Below, in pieces: positions 25,505 through 37,476 of a DNA stretch of 64,000 bases; position 1 is the stretch's first letter, and every line of letters begins with the position of its first letter. Position numbers and translations under genes: made by a program. Below the pieces are notes generated by a model, which was given only the letters and a program-made list of their open reading frames with translations, made no database searches and was not told the DNA's origin. The DNA is from Saururus chinensis (lineage: Eukaryota > Streptophyta > Magnoliopsida > Piperales > Saururaceae), in contig CP141148.1 in NCBI GenBank assembly GCA_035235625.1, positions 28,459,057 to 28,523,056 of the forward strand, read 5' to 3'.

Positions 25505-28500
25505 ATCTCCCACTTGAAACCTAATTACTCAAAACCTTCAACAATAATTCTCCCACTCAAACTTATCCCTTTCGAATCAATTTTAGATATAGAGCTAATT
25601 GAAAGCAAGACTATTGGTCCACTCTTTCTTAATGTAACTGTGTGATCACCACCATTTTTCTAGTGTAGAAGACAGATGGCGGTTAAGCAAATGCTCAATT
25701 TATCAATTATCACCACTTTAGTAAACATGTCCGTTGGATTCTGCTTAGTATGTATCTTCTCCAAGAAGACCTTATTTTCTTCAACAAGTTCTCTCACAAA
25801 ATGATACTTGATCTTAATATGTTTCGTTTAGCATGAAACACATTATTCTGTGTCATATCAATTGCACTCTTGTTATCACAATAGAGTACACACCTTTCTT
25901 AAGGTTTATCCAACTCCTTTAAAAATACTTTTAACCACATCATCTTCTTGCAAGCCTTTGTGGCTGCAATATACTCTGCCTCGGCAGATAAATTTGTTAC
26001 AGATTTATGTAATTATGACTGCCAAGCAATTGCACAACTGCCTAATGTGAAGACAAAACCTGAAGTTCTTCTTCTATTATTTAGATTACCTCCATAATCT
26101 GAATCAACAAAGCCAACTAATTTAATCATGGAGCTCCCACCAAAGTGCAAAGACATACCTAAAGAACCTTTCAAATATATGAGAATCCACTTTACTACAT
26201 TCCAGTGCTCTTCACCTAGGTTTGTCATAAACCTTACAACCTGACTCACAACATTAGTTTTATCTGGTCCAGTGCATGTGGCTATATACATACAACAAAT
26301 GCATAAGGAACCTTGTTTATGTGAGCTATTTCTTCCTATGTGCTAGGAGACTGCTCATTTAAAAGCCTGAAGTGAACTGCGAAGGGAGTACTAACTGGTT
26401 TGGCACCCAACATGTTGAACTTCATCAAGACCTTTTCAATATATTCCTCTTGGGATAATTTCAGCATTTTATGTTCTCTATCTTTTATAATTCGCATACT
26501 AAGGATCTGCTTAGCTGGTCCAAGATCCTTCGTTGCAAAATTAGAAGACAATTGTCTCTTGAGCATCTCAATCTCACCCATCTATGCTCCTACAATCAAC
26601 ATGTCATCTACATATAATAACAAGAACAAATAAGAAGTTCTCAACCTCTTCTAATAGCAGTAATGATCAGAATAACAACGATAAAATCCAATGGATAACA
26701 TAAAGCCATCAAAATTTATGTACCACTGTCTTAGAGCTTGCTTGAGACCATACAAGCTCTTAGACAACCTGCACACTAAGTTCTCTTTTCCTCTTACTAC
26801 ATAACCTTGGGGTTGATGCATATAGATCTCCTCTTCCAAGTCACCATATAGGAACGCTGTTTTAACATCTAACTGCTCTAAGTGAAGATCCTCAACTGCA
26901 ACAATAGACACCATCATTATGATAGTAGCAATTCTGACAACAGGAGCAAATATCTCTATATAATCTACTCCATACCTCTTACTTTATACCTTGTTATGTA
27001 ATGCTTTTTACCTAAAAGTAGAGGAACTAACTCACAAGTCCGATTAGATGTCAATGAATCCATCTCATCCTCCACAGTATGCTCCCACTGAACTGAAGTG
27101 TCTATCCTGAAATCTTTCTCAAAGCTTTCTGATTCACTAATGTCAATAAAGAGCAAATAATTCAGACTAGGATCAAACATGAAATGCATATTATATGTGA
27201 TCTCAAGGACAGAAGGATCAAATATTCTCTTATTCTTAATCTGCCTGGAACTGATCCAACCAAGTGGTGTCTGGAAGGATACAACTGGACCTTCTGGAAC
27301 TGTCTGTGAAGAAGTATCAACCACTTGTTCATGACTAGATGCACCAATTTCCATGTGAGCTCTATCATTATCTGAAGAATTTTCAACCTCAAGTTTTACA
27401 AACTCAGATTCAACATGTTTCATCTTCCCCTTTTGTAAATCCTAACGGTGCTTATAAAGCTCTACCTCATAAAACATAACACCTATGTTCCTAATCACCT
27501 TCTTATGGACTGGATCCCACAGCCTATAACCATAAGCATCTCCACCATAGCCAACAAAGTTGCACTTGTTGGACTTTGAATCCAACTTGCCCCTATGCTC
27601 TGCATCAACTTGTACATAAGCAGCACAACCAAAAACTCTTAAATGATCAATCTTTACCTCCTTCTTTGACAATGCCTCTTCAGGAATACCTCAATTTAGG
27701 GGGTAGTATGGAGAACTATTGATCAAATATGCTACAATATCAACAACATAACTCCAAAATGAGAGTGGAAGGTCACAGTGTAGCCTCATACTGCGTAGCT
27801 TCTCCATGATGGTCATGTTCATTCGCTCTGTGACACCATTCTGCCTGAGCTATCTAAGAGTAGTTAGCAACTTGTGAATGTCATGTTTATCACAGTAGGA
27901 CTGGAATTCCCTACTACAATACTCGTCTCGATTGTCGGACTTCAAATACTTCAATTTTAATCATGTATTATTCTCAACAAGTGTTTTCTATTGCACAAAG
28001 ATAGAAAATACATCTAATTTATTTTTGGAAAAGTAAACCCATAACTTGTGAGAAGCATCGTTAAAAAAAGTAATGAAGTAAGATGCACCTCCAGGGGATG
28101 GAACCTGTGCTGGTTCCTAAACAACTGTGTGTACAAGCTCAACACGCTTAGACCTGCGCTCCGGGGTAGCTCAGAAGAATGAAACTTTGTGTTGCTTACC
28201 CATGACACAATGCTCACAAAATTCTAAATCTTCACACCCCAAACTAGGTAACTTCCCCTTAGCCTGTAACACCCGCATCCCCTTTTCTGATATGTGTCTA
28301 AGGCGACAATGCCACATACTAACATTAACTGCATTAGAGGCCACTCCAATAGATTACTTTAAACAACTTGATGTCAGATACAATGTTCTAATTTTCTTCC
28401 CCTTAGCCACAACCATGATACATTTTCTCATCTTCCAACTATCACTCATAAAGTGAGTAGTAATACCACAAGCAGCCAATTGACCAACATAAATAATATT

Positions 28501-29572
28501 CTTTGTCAAATGAGGCACAAGACGAACATCTTTTAACTCAAACACAATACTATCATCAATCAACAAACAAATGTCACCTTTACCTATAATTTCACAAGCT
28601 TAGTCATTACCCAAATAGATATGACCCAAATCACTAGCCACAAAATTATGCATCAAGTCTTTTCTAGAAGTATCATGAAATGAGACACCACTATCAATAA
28701 TCAAAGCATCACATTTACTTTCCATAGACATGCAATCAGCTTCAACAACAATAACATTATTTTTTAACATGATTTTGTGCTCCATCATGAGGGGGGTTTG
28801 GGCAATCTTTCTTCAAGTGACCTTTCTGGCCACACTGCCAACAAGCCCCATCACCCTTATGGTTCTTAGACTTGGGCTGCCCCCTCCTAGACTTCCCTCT
28901 CCATCCTGGTTTGCCTCTTTGAGGTTGCCGCCCCCTTTCCTCCATAGTTACGACTGAACCGGATGAATAAGAACTACCCTTACAGCGTGTTTCTTCAACC
29001 ACTATTATTCCACAAACATCGTTCAACTTAAATTTATCTGTATTATGATAACTATGAATAACAACTTTAATTTAAATGATTCTCAATTAAACGGTAAAGA
29101 CTTAAGCAAAATAATAGACTGTATATCTTCTGTAAAATTAACATCTACTGCTTCAAGTTGATTCAACAAAGCATGGAATGAATTCAAATTATTGGCCACA
29201 GTCTCATCATCAGACATTTTCATATCAAAGAAACTAGTCACAAGATGTACCTTGTTTGTAGAAGGACTTGCATACAACCACTCAAGCAGATCAAAGCATT
29301 CCTTCATGGTCTTGGCCTTCGTGATGTTCAAAGCCACCAATGAAGAAATAGATAACCTAATTGCTCCTAGAGCCTTGCGATCAAGTAACTATCACCTTGC
29401 AATCTCTTCCACCTTGTCTTCACCAATAGGCTTGGTTGTAAACAACAGTTGATAAAGATCTTTTTGGTATAAGTAGTCTTCAATCTGCATACGCCAAAAT
29501 CTGTAATTTTTGCCACTGAACTTCTCTATCTCGAACTTGCCGGTCATCTCCTCCTGAAGCTCCGATACCAAT

Positions 29573-30124
29573 TGTGGGGAATAAAACTATAGGCCTCACC
29601 AAACAGAGTATAAGTTTACTGTACTCTGGTTCTAGCCGAACAGAGTATATATTTACTGTTCTAGAGTTCTGGGCGAACATAGTATAAATTAACTGTTCCC
29701 CCGCCAGTACTACAAAATAATGGATCTAAAAACGCAAAAAAAAACTACACAAGGGAATTTAACATGGTTCGGCCTTGCTGTCTATGTCCACATGATCACA
29801 CAATTCCACTAGATAGAGAATCAAAGTACAAGTGAATTACAAGATTTCTTAGCAACGCTGCTCATGCAATTCACAAGAAGAAAACTTCAACTTCTTTCTC
29901 CTAGAAATTTTTGTTTTCCTTCTCTTTGAGTTGCTCTGCGTCAACCTCTCGATTTCGGGTTGTGGCAGCTTTGAAATCTCTTCTCTAGAACTCTTCTCAC
30001 GTTGGACTGTTCTCCACACACCCATCAGCCTCTTTACTAAAACCTATTTATAACTTAGGTCTTAAGGCCACAAAGACAAAATTGCCCTTCACTTAAGTTC
30101 TATAATTATGTTTCACCTTCAACA
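29573..30124 (-). repeat. LTR (5' side) of the 25-30 kb copia fossil
   Basis: 552 bp, a direct repeat of 24947-25504. The primer-binding site lies just left of it at about 29558-29570. Confidence 0.9.
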
Positions 30125-31214
30125 CCGTACAATCAAGTCAATTTTGAGCATTTTTGGCTCTCTCTCTCTCTCTCTTGCTAATGGTTTGTGGCAAGATTAT
30201 TGGTTTGAAAAAAAAATATTAGCACGCCATATTGTGACTTTATTAGATGCCTGCCAGACTATGACAAAAATATTTAAATTAGATGTAATTTGCTCAATTT
30301 ATCACAAAAAGGGATATGTTAGATGTTATTAAAATGCCTTCATTGGTCGTTATAGTTTTTATTATTTTATGTTTAATTTATACTTTTTATTTTTTTATTT
30401 ATTATTTATTTAATCTTAAAATTTTATTAAAAGGATAAAAATTTTAAATTCAAATTCAGATTTAACTTTAGATTCAGTTAATTTAGCTTCAGATTCAATT
30501 AATTTCAGCTTTATATTTAAAAAACTTAGATAAGAAACATTTTAGTTAATTCAAATATATATTTCATATTAAGATTAAGGTAAAACAAATGGGCCCCTAA
30601 GTCTGCTTAAGGTAAGAAGACTGTATCAGGGCGATCTTGTTTTTCTTTATTTTTGCAAAATTGGATGGCCAAAAGCATTAGTTTTTTTTATGGAGAAAGG
30701 GCCTGCCTCCAATCTCCATCAGTCAATAACGGTTTCATCTGACACAAAATCGAGGCGCCATATCCATTTATGTTGAGAGGAAGAAAGATAATGGACAAGA
30801 TCTGAATCTAGTTCACCAATTTTGTATCAAATTGGTTCAAACTCACCTTAAGAAGCCATTTCACCCCTTTTGCAAGAGGGGTGAATAGATATTTAATCCC
30901 ACTTTAATGAGCCATTTGACTGCTTTTAGAGAGGGGTAAGTGGAAGTACATACATTATATGTATAATATATATATAAAAGTAAAAATATACATGTATCAT
31001 ATGTGTAAATAATATATATCAAACAGAAGTCTCCTACAAATATAATATAATATTATTTTATCAATTAAAATGATCATTTAGTTATACTTCTATTTTAACC
31101 CATATACACTTATAATAAATAATTCTAAAATTTACATTAATTTAATTTTTATAATATTCTAATTTATATTTTATATAAAATAAGGTGTGGTAGCTAAAAA
31201 AAAAAAGTAGTGAT
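30125..31214. other. Intergenic DNA with one Harbinger-like end
   Basis: At about 30440-30597 the sequence repeats the TCAGATTCAGTTAA-like subterminal motifs seen near 21750 and ends AAACAAATGGGCCCCTAA, like the right end of a PIF/Harbinger or Tourist element. No matching left end was found, so it is a partial element. The remainder is AT-rich with a (TA)n-like stretch near 30955-31020. No gene is seen. Confidence 0.4.
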
Positions 31215-31222
31215 GTGATTAG

Positions 31223-31867
31223 TAGGGGTGTTCACGGACGTCCAATGCCCATTTGTCGATCTGTATCTGCGTCCAATAATACATAGAGCAGACAAATTTT
31301 TTAGTCCGGGGCGGACGTGGACGTGGACACGGACACGGACCATTAACTTTGTCCGTCCTTGTAGGTGCCTACGGACGCGGACAAACTGTTGTCCACGTCC
31401 GCCACTTGATTTGAAAATAATGTTCTTCTTTAGGCTTGGTAGTATTTTTATATGTATTTTTTAGGTAAAAATATAAATACAGACCTTATGTAGTATGTTA
31501 GGAGAGCTCTAACATGCTACATAGGGATTGTACATGTAAAAATATAAATACAGATCTTATGTAGCATGTTAAGACAGTTCTAACATGCTACATAAGGACT
31601 ATACATATAAAAATATAAATACAGACCTTATGTAGCATATTAAGATAGTTCTAACATGCTACATAAGGACTGTACATAAAAAAAAAGGAATTTGGCTTAA
31701 TTGTCCGCATCCGTCCGTGTTCGTCCATGTATGTGACGGACAGACTTGGACAATAAATATTACGGACATTAGTGAACATGGATGGACGCGAACAACACTT
31801 ATTGAATTAGCGAACAGACACAAACATACCTCTATCCGCGTTTCATATTTATCCGTGAACACCCCTA
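31223..31867. mobile_element. hAT-type MITE (645 bp) with 8-bp target duplication
   Basis: The ends TAGGGGTGTTCACGGA and TCCGTGAACACCCCTA are perfect inverted repeats of 16 bp, flanked on both sides by GTGATTAG (31215-31222 and 31868-31875), the 8-bp duplication expected for hAT. Subterminal zones carry repeated GGACG/TCCGT motifs. No transposase is encoded, so it needed a helper. Perfect ends and target site suggest a fairly recent insertion, about 250 bp upstream of the F-box gene. Confidence 0.9.
31467..31680. repeat. Three 71-bp tandem units, each a hairpin
   Basis: Units starting at about 31467, 31538 and 31609 each read AAAAATATAAATACAGA(C/T)CTTATGTAG and contain an inverted pair ATGTAGCATGTTA ... 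TAACATGCTACAT. They lie inside the hAT MITE. Confidence 0.8.
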
Positions 31868-31875
31868 GTGATTAG

Positions 31876-32123
31876 GCTAGGCAAGTTCTATTACGTGGGT
31901 GCTAGGACAAGTAATTACTTATTAATTTAGTCGGCGGCTACTGGCAATGGATGCGCGAAGTCCGAGTGCAACTAAAAATTGGGTTCGTCTTAAATCGAGA
32001 ATCGATAATGGGCCGTACGGTTTTCTTCTGCAACTTTCCACCCATGATATATAGAGCTATGTCTCTTCTTATTCTTCATTCCATATCTGATATCTCCTTT
32101 GCCTCTCGCTTTCAGGAAAGAAG
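31876..32123 (+). promoter_or_regulatory. Promoter and 5' leader of the F-box gene
   Basis: A TATATA core sits at 32048-32053, 71-76 bp before the ATG. A pyrimidine-rich leader (32065-32115) follows. It includes TCGCTTTCAG just before GAAAGAAGATG, which resembles a 3' splice site, so a short leader intron is possible though not required. Confidence 0.5.
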
Positions 32124-33320
32124 ATGAAGGACGAAGCCGAAAAGTGGTGCAACCTTCCCGATGACATCCTTTGCGACCTCGCCCAACGCATGCCTTTCCT
32201 CATCGATCTAGTCCGACTTGGTGCCGTCTGCCGTTCATGGCACGGTGTCGCTCTCCAAGAGAACTGGTACAACTTCCTCAAGCCGTCCCCAATCCCATGG
32301 CTCATGCTCGCAGACGATCCAGACTCTGACAACCGGCGTTTCTTCCACCCATCTACCGGACAAGTCTTCGAGGTTCCACTCCCGGAGGCGCGTGGGCGCA
32401 AGTTCTGTGGTTCACAAGACGGGTGGCTAGTCACCATGGGGGAGGACCTGGAGATCCACCTCCTCAACCCGCTGTCCAGGGAGCAACTCCGGCTTCCGCC
32501 GCAAACTGCCTATCGCGTGGAGGGGGATGAAGAGCCCCTGCCCTGGACGAACCGAGAATACAGAGACAGCTTCATGAACAAGGCAGTGCTCTCGTGCCAG
32601 CCCGACGATGGGGACTACCTGGTCTTCGCCTCCGTCAACGGAGGATCCAAGCGTTTGGTTTATGCCCGTCCGGGCGATGAGGCCTGGAAGATCGTTGAAA
32701 ATCCCAGTACAGGAGAGAACATGATCTACTTCAAAGACAAGTTTTACATGATCAGCTGGATTGGGGAAGTCATGATTTTGGATATGGGTGAAGAAGTGAA
32801 GTTGAGAGCCGTGATATCCCCGGAGTTGCCTGGTGATGCCAGAAACTGGAACCATTATTTGGTGGAGATAGGTGGGGAGCTGGTGGCCATTGCGAGGAAC
32901 GTTCGTTATGCTTGGGATGAGCCTGATTATGATCCGGCGAGTACCGACGGCGGTGAGTACAGAACGCATGGGTTCAAACTCTTCAAGTTGGGCAGTTGCA
33001 CCACATACTCTGACTGGACAGAGATCAATGACTTGGGCGATTGCTGCTTGTTTGTTGGGTGGAACACTTCGATATGCCTTTCACCGGTTCCAGATGGATG
33101 CAAGAAGAATTCCATATATTTCACTGATGATCATACCGAGGGCTATATTGGGGGAGACAGGGAAGGAGGGCATGACATGGGCGTGTTCAACCTGGACGAT
33201 GGCAGCATTGTACCCCACTACAAGGGGGAGTCTCTCTCTTTCTTTTGCCCTCCTCTTTGGATCACACTCAACTCATCGGTCAATAGTAAGTCTAGGCGCA
33301 TGAATTTTATTACAATGTAA
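32124..33320 (+). CDS. F-box protein with KIB1-4/DUF295 beta-propeller domain
   Basis: Single-exon frame of 398 residues, normal for this plant family. An F-box occupies about residues 7-47 (WCNLPDDILCDLAQRM, then LVRLGAVCRSWHGVALQENW), the segment that binds SKP1/ASK in SCF ubiquitin ligases. The rest (about 60-360) fits the KIB1-4 (formerly DUF295) propeller: PWLMLADDPDSDNRRFFHPS, GSQDGWLVTMGEDLEIHLLN, a central YFKDKFYMISWIGEVMILD strand pair, and GVFNLDDGSIVPHYKGES near the end. By family knowledge it should pick a target for ubiquitination; the target is unknown. Codon use is GC-richer than the flanks, as expected for a real gene. The start is the first ATG after a leader with a TATA box. 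A decayed partial copy lies downstream. Confidence 0.9.
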   Translation: MKDEAEKWCNLPDDILCDLAQRMPFLIDLVRLGAVCRSWHGVALQENWYNFLKPSPIPWLMLADDPDSDNRRFFHPSTGQVFEVPLPEARGRKFCGSQDGWLVTMGEDLEIHLLNPLSREQLRLPPQTAYRVEGDEEPLPWTNREYRDSFMNKAVLSCQPDDGDYLVFASVNGGSKRLVYARPGDEAWKIVENPSTGENMIYFKDKFYMISWIGEVMILDMGEEVKLRAVISPELPGDARNWNHYLVEIGGELVAIARNVRYAWDEPDYDPASTDGGEYRTHGFKLFKLGSCTTYSDWTEINDLGDCCLFVGWNTSICLSPVPDGCKKNSIYFTDDHTEGYIGGDREGGHDMGVFNLDDGSIVPHYKGESLSFFCPPLWITLNSSVNSKSRRMNFITM

Positions 33321-33894
33321 GTCTGAGTCCATAGTAGTATGCTGTATGCTTACTTTACCCAATAATCGATTACTTGCCTGGCAAGCGGTGCATTCTTCAA
33401 TATTTTGTAGTAAACTATTGTATACCAAGTTATTTCTTTCGTTTGTGCCCCACATTATGGTAATTCCTCTTCTGTGTAGTGTGCTCCCACTTTATAGAAG
33501 TTGTTGATGTTGTGTATAAGGTCTAGTACACAGTGAAAATATACTCTTTTTTATTCCTTATATTAATAGTTTCATTTGTATTTTTAAAATAATTTAATTT
33601 TAATTTATTTTAAAAAACTAAATAAAACTATTAATATAGGAAAGATGGAGTATTAAATTTTTTTTACAATCACATGGATTTGGTGAAAGGCATATTGAAG
33701 TTTTCCACCTCACAAACAAGAACTGCTCGCCCAAGTCAAAATAATTTTAAGAGTTACTATCATAATAAAAACATAAAAACTAATATTTATAATTTTAGTT
33801 GGGTTGAGTTAGGTTTATATATCTTTAAACACTGCCAGAATAACTATTTGGGTTCAATTTAAAAATCCAACCTACCATCCTTATTCTAACTTGG
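33321..33894. other. 3' flank of the F-box gene
   Basis: AT-rich 3' untranslated and intergenic DNA. The segment near 33545-33660 (ATTAATAGTTTCATTT ... AAACTATTAATATAGG) forms an imperfect inverted pair like a small MITE and recurs in part near 35890-35950. No gene is seen. Confidence 0.4.
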
Positions 33895-34044
33895 CAGTGT
33901 TTGTCATTCGTGGCATATTAGCATGTACTCCAAGAGAACTGGTAGGACTTCATCTGTCCACCCCTGATCCAATGGCTCATGGCTCTGACAACCAGCGTTT
34001 CATGCGCCCATCTACTAGCCAATATAGTTGCAAGAAGCATGGGC

Positions 34045-35437
34045 GGGCCCAAAGCCTGGTCTAGCCCAAAATTTTATACATTTGGGCTATAAATTTTAAT
34101 ATTTTAATGTATAAATTAGACCGGGCTTAAAATTTTATGATTTGTAAAATTTTGGGCTGGGCTCGGGCCTTGGCCAAAAATACTTAAAATCCTAGCCCCA
34201 CTTGTTAAGTTTAAGTGTGTCTTCAAAACCAATCATGTAGCTGTGGTCACTGATCAGTTTGGTGCCATCGCATAAAATTCTAGGGTTATACACTTAATGG
34301 GTTATACACTTATGCTTCTTCTGCTGCACTCCTTTCCATTTCGCTTGCTTCTTCCACTGCACTGCTCTCCATTTTGCCCACAGAGAAAAACCCTTCTGAC
34401 CATTGCTCTCCATTTCACCATCTGAGAAAATCTTTCGTCTGGTTGCAGCTCTCCATTTTGCCCTCTAGGAAAAACTTCCTTTGGACCGATGGAAGACCGC
34501 CACTCTCCATTTTGCCCGATGAGAAAATCTTCCATCCGACCGCCACTCTCCATTTTGCCCTCTAAGAAATACTTTCATGGGACTGCCGCTTTCCATTTCG
34601 CCCATTGAGGAAAACTTCCATAGCACCTCCGCTCTCTATTTTGCCCTATGAGAAAATCTTCCGTCAAACCAACAGAAGACCGCCGCTCTCCATTTCGTCA
34701 GTGCTCTGGTTCTCTTCTCAAATTTGTTTCTTTTAGTTCTATCATCAAATTTGTTCTATTATTTAATTCATTCTACCACCTAATTTATTTTGTTACTGAA
34801 TTTGTTCTCTTTGCTTCTGTTAGTTCGTATCTTTGTTCTATTAATTTCTCTATTCATTCCTTTATCTTTGTTTTGTTAGTTCATATCTTTGTTCTAGTAA
34901 TTTGTTCTCTTTGCCTTTGTTAGTTCGTATCTATTTTTCTGCTAATTTCTCTATTGGTTCATGTTACCAAATTTGTTCTTTTTGCCTCTATTAGTTCATA
35001 TCTTTGTTTTGTTAATTTCTCTCTTTGTTTTGTTACTGTTGCTGAAAGTTTATTTTTAAAAAACTAGAAAACCATTAGCAATGGCCATTAGTAGATTGAT
35101 TTTTACTAAAGGTAGTTTTAGTCATTGGATTTTCCTGTGAGGTGTTGAAAGCAAAATTTTCAGTAAAGGTGATGAAACAATATTTTTCAGGTATATAGAA
35201 TTGTATATAAACGGGAACTATAGCTCAAGATATGGACTTATCATCGCATATATGAAATAGAAAAAAAATTAAATCATGTCTCATTCGGCTTTAAAGCTCA
35301 TGGCCTGGCCCGAGGCCGTCTAAATTTTGGGTTGGGCTAAAATTTTAGACTTAGCTATGAGCTTGGGCTGGGCTTTGATTTTTTTTGGGGGGATGGGCTT
35401 GGGCCTACCCTAGCCTATCAAGTCCGGACCCATTTGT
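34045..35437. mobile_element. 1.4 kb insertion with GGCCC-rich inverted ends
   Basis: It interrupts the F-box relic at the point matching about 32400 in the intact gene. The left part has GGGCCCAAAGCCTGGTCTAG and TTTGGGCT motifs. The right part, read in reverse, starts TAGGGCTACAAATGGGTCCG and has AAGCCCAGCCCAAGCTC-like motifs. TAGGGCTACAAATGG-type ends suggest a hAT-like non-autonomous element, but the left terminus and target duplication could not be fixed. No transposase is visible; the interior is two tandem arrays. Confidence 0.5.
34330..34715. repeat. Degenerate ~45-bp tandem array
   Basis: About eight imperfect units built on CTCTCCATTTTGCCC followed by GAGAAAATCTTCC and a GACCGCCG-like spacer. 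From about 34715 to 35040 it passes into a second, AT-rich array on TTTGTTCTATTAATTTCTC. Both lie inside the insertion that splits the F-box relic. Frames in the arrays are artefacts. Confidence 0.7.
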
Positions 35438-36030
35438 AGCCCTACTAGCTAGGCCTTATCATGGGTGGTTAATCACCATAGGGGAGGACCTGGAGATCCA
35501 CCTCTTAAACCTGCTATCTAGGGAGCAACTTTGCCTTCTGAATATAGAAGTACATCATAGGACAGGTTCCCTTACCAAGACTTAGCTAGGTGGAATAGGG
35601 AGCCTCACCATTCCACCAAACCAAGTCTTTGTACACCATATACTTCTCTCACATCACTTGATAATGTACGTGAGCTTGTTCATGATCCAGCACGCACTGA
35701 GGGGTTTGACTATAGAACTCCAAGGGTGGGTTAAAACTCTTCAAGCTGGACAGTTACACCAGCAGCACCACGTACTACACATAAATCCATGATATTCACG
35801 GTAGAATGCATCAATATATCTTTCAGCAGTACATAATAGATGCAGAAATAATTGGATATTTCCATTGCTTAAAATTAATAGCTCTATTTGGTTTTTCAAA
35901 GCGAATTAAAATTACTTTATTTTAAAAAATTAAATAGAGTTATTAATATAGGACACAATATATTTCACTGCTAATCTCATTAATGCCTCCCAGATCGGGG
36001 AGAAAGGGAAGGAAGGTGTGAATATACAAA

Positions 36031-37476
36031 ATTTCCTCCACATAGTGTTAAGGGTTATATGTCACTGAGTCTTAATTGAAGAACTAAACAAATATGATGA
36101 ATTATGATTGGATGTATATACTTTTGTGCATGAAAGTCCTTATAATCGATCGCACTTCAAAACTGATGCCTTTCGTCAACTGAGGTTAGAGGAACTCTTA
36201 GTGCTTAGGCTCCAAAAGTTAGTTTTTAGCTACATAGATAGAAGATACTTTGCATGAAAAAGGACTAAGTCTTTTGGCTCTCTAAAAATGGGAATTATAT
36301 AAAATTATTTCCTTGACCTAAGAGTTATGTTTAAATGGACTAGAGGATTAAAAGATGATTGATCTTGTGTAATGTAATACATGAGGTTTTGATGATAATG
36401 AAAGTCAAAACTTCAATCATTTAGGTCAAGGAGCCCTTGTAGGCCTTAGCTTCATAACGTAGATGGGGTAGGAAGATGTTAGAATATTAGAAGTCTGAAT
36501 GTAGAAAGTTCATAGTCTAGTGAGGCAAAAATGTACTCTTAAATTTGGTTACCATGTCATAGAGAACCTTCAATTTATACTTATGAAGTTTGAGACCTTT
36601 GAGTACGAGTTATGTGATATTTGAAAGAATATTGATGCATGTTTATTGTTGTATTTTTAATGTGTTAATGTCTAATGTTCTTTTAAAAGGAATTCGCATT
36701 GAATACTATGCTCATTCTTTTATAATGTTATTATAAAATAATTCTTGAAGTATTATAGCTTTATTTTAGCTGTCTCATTAGGTACATTCGTTTACTTAAC
36801 ATCCATTGTTGTTGCAAGTTCTTAAAAAAAAAAAAGCAGGTGAGAGACAATTCTACTAAGAGAGGACATAAAACTCTTATTTTCTTTGTAAATTTGCTAT
36901 CTTGATAATAAATTATAAATGGTATATAATATAGGTATGAGAGTGCTAATTACTTATGGTTGTGTATTATGTAGTTTAATATATACACTGACAAAACCTT
37001 ATGAGATTTGGTTGTCTTTTATTTTGTCTTATATATAAAGACATAATTGTTTGATTATTTATATGTTAAAAAACGAGCGAGTGAGACTTTAGGTTAATAA
37101 ATTTGTCATAGTATTTGATAAATGAGGTTGATAACAATAGTTTTTCATTCCACTAGTTTTCACTCAAAAATGAATTCAAAACTTACTTTGCTCCTTGATT
37201 TAAACACCATCTCAATTGCTACATTATGCTTCAAAACATCAAATATTAGGTATTTCAACATCATATCAAATTATCCTCCCCACATAAATCCATTAACTGT
37301 AGGAAAAATGTGACAGCTACTAAGAAAATCATTAACGGTGGGGGAAGAAATATGACAACTACTACACAGTAACAATGGCAGCAGATAACAAAAAAACTAC
37401 TCAAGGTTATGTAGCTTGAAACGAATGGTTCAAGAAAGAAAAATTATAAAACCTCCAAACCTTCAATTAAACCATT
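36031..37476. other. Intergenic DNA, nothing identified
   Basis: AT-rich sequence without a supported gene, RNA or clear repeat. A poly(A) run is present near 36825. Confidence 0.4.

Larger units (their letters stand above)
24947..30124 (-). mobile_element. Ty1/copia LTR retrotransposon fossil, complete in structure, broken
   Basis: Two direct LTRs (24947-25504 and 29573-30124) bound a 4.07 kb interior read on the minus strand. The primer-binding site TGGTATCGGAGC, complementary to initiator tRNA-Met, adjoins the right LTR. A purine tract AAGTGGGAGA adjoins the left one. Parts in order from the right are gag with a CCHC knuckle (CWQCGQKGHLKKDC, about 28800), protease-like segment (28.4-28.8 kb), integrase end (27.4-27.7 kb), reverse transcriptase (26.3-26.9 kb) and RNase H (26.0-26.3 kb). 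Flanks CCGCA/CCGTA are a near-perfect 5-bp target duplication. The LTRs differ at well over 10% of sites by eye, so it is several million years old. It has many breaks and cannot be active. Confidence 0.9.
33895..36030 (+). pseudogene. Decayed partial copy of the F-box gene, split by an insertion
   Basis: Fragments parallel the F-box gene in order. Sequence 33895-34044 matches about 32218-32400 (CTCCAAGAGAACTGGTA and a following CCAATGGCTCATG). Sequence 35438-35540 matches about 32420-32490 (GGGGAGGACCTGGAGATCCA). Sequence 35680-35780 matches about 32910-33010 (TTAAACTCTTCAAGCTGGAC). Large parts are missing and frames are disrupted, so no product is expected. Sequence 34045-35437 is an insertion. 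The copy follows the intact gene on the same strand, which fits a local tandem duplication that then decayed. Confidence 0.75.

Noticed and set aside
32069-33303. Several 65-180 codon frames in other phases across the F-box gene
   Set aside because: They are shadows of the 398-residue frame, caused by its GC-rich codon use.
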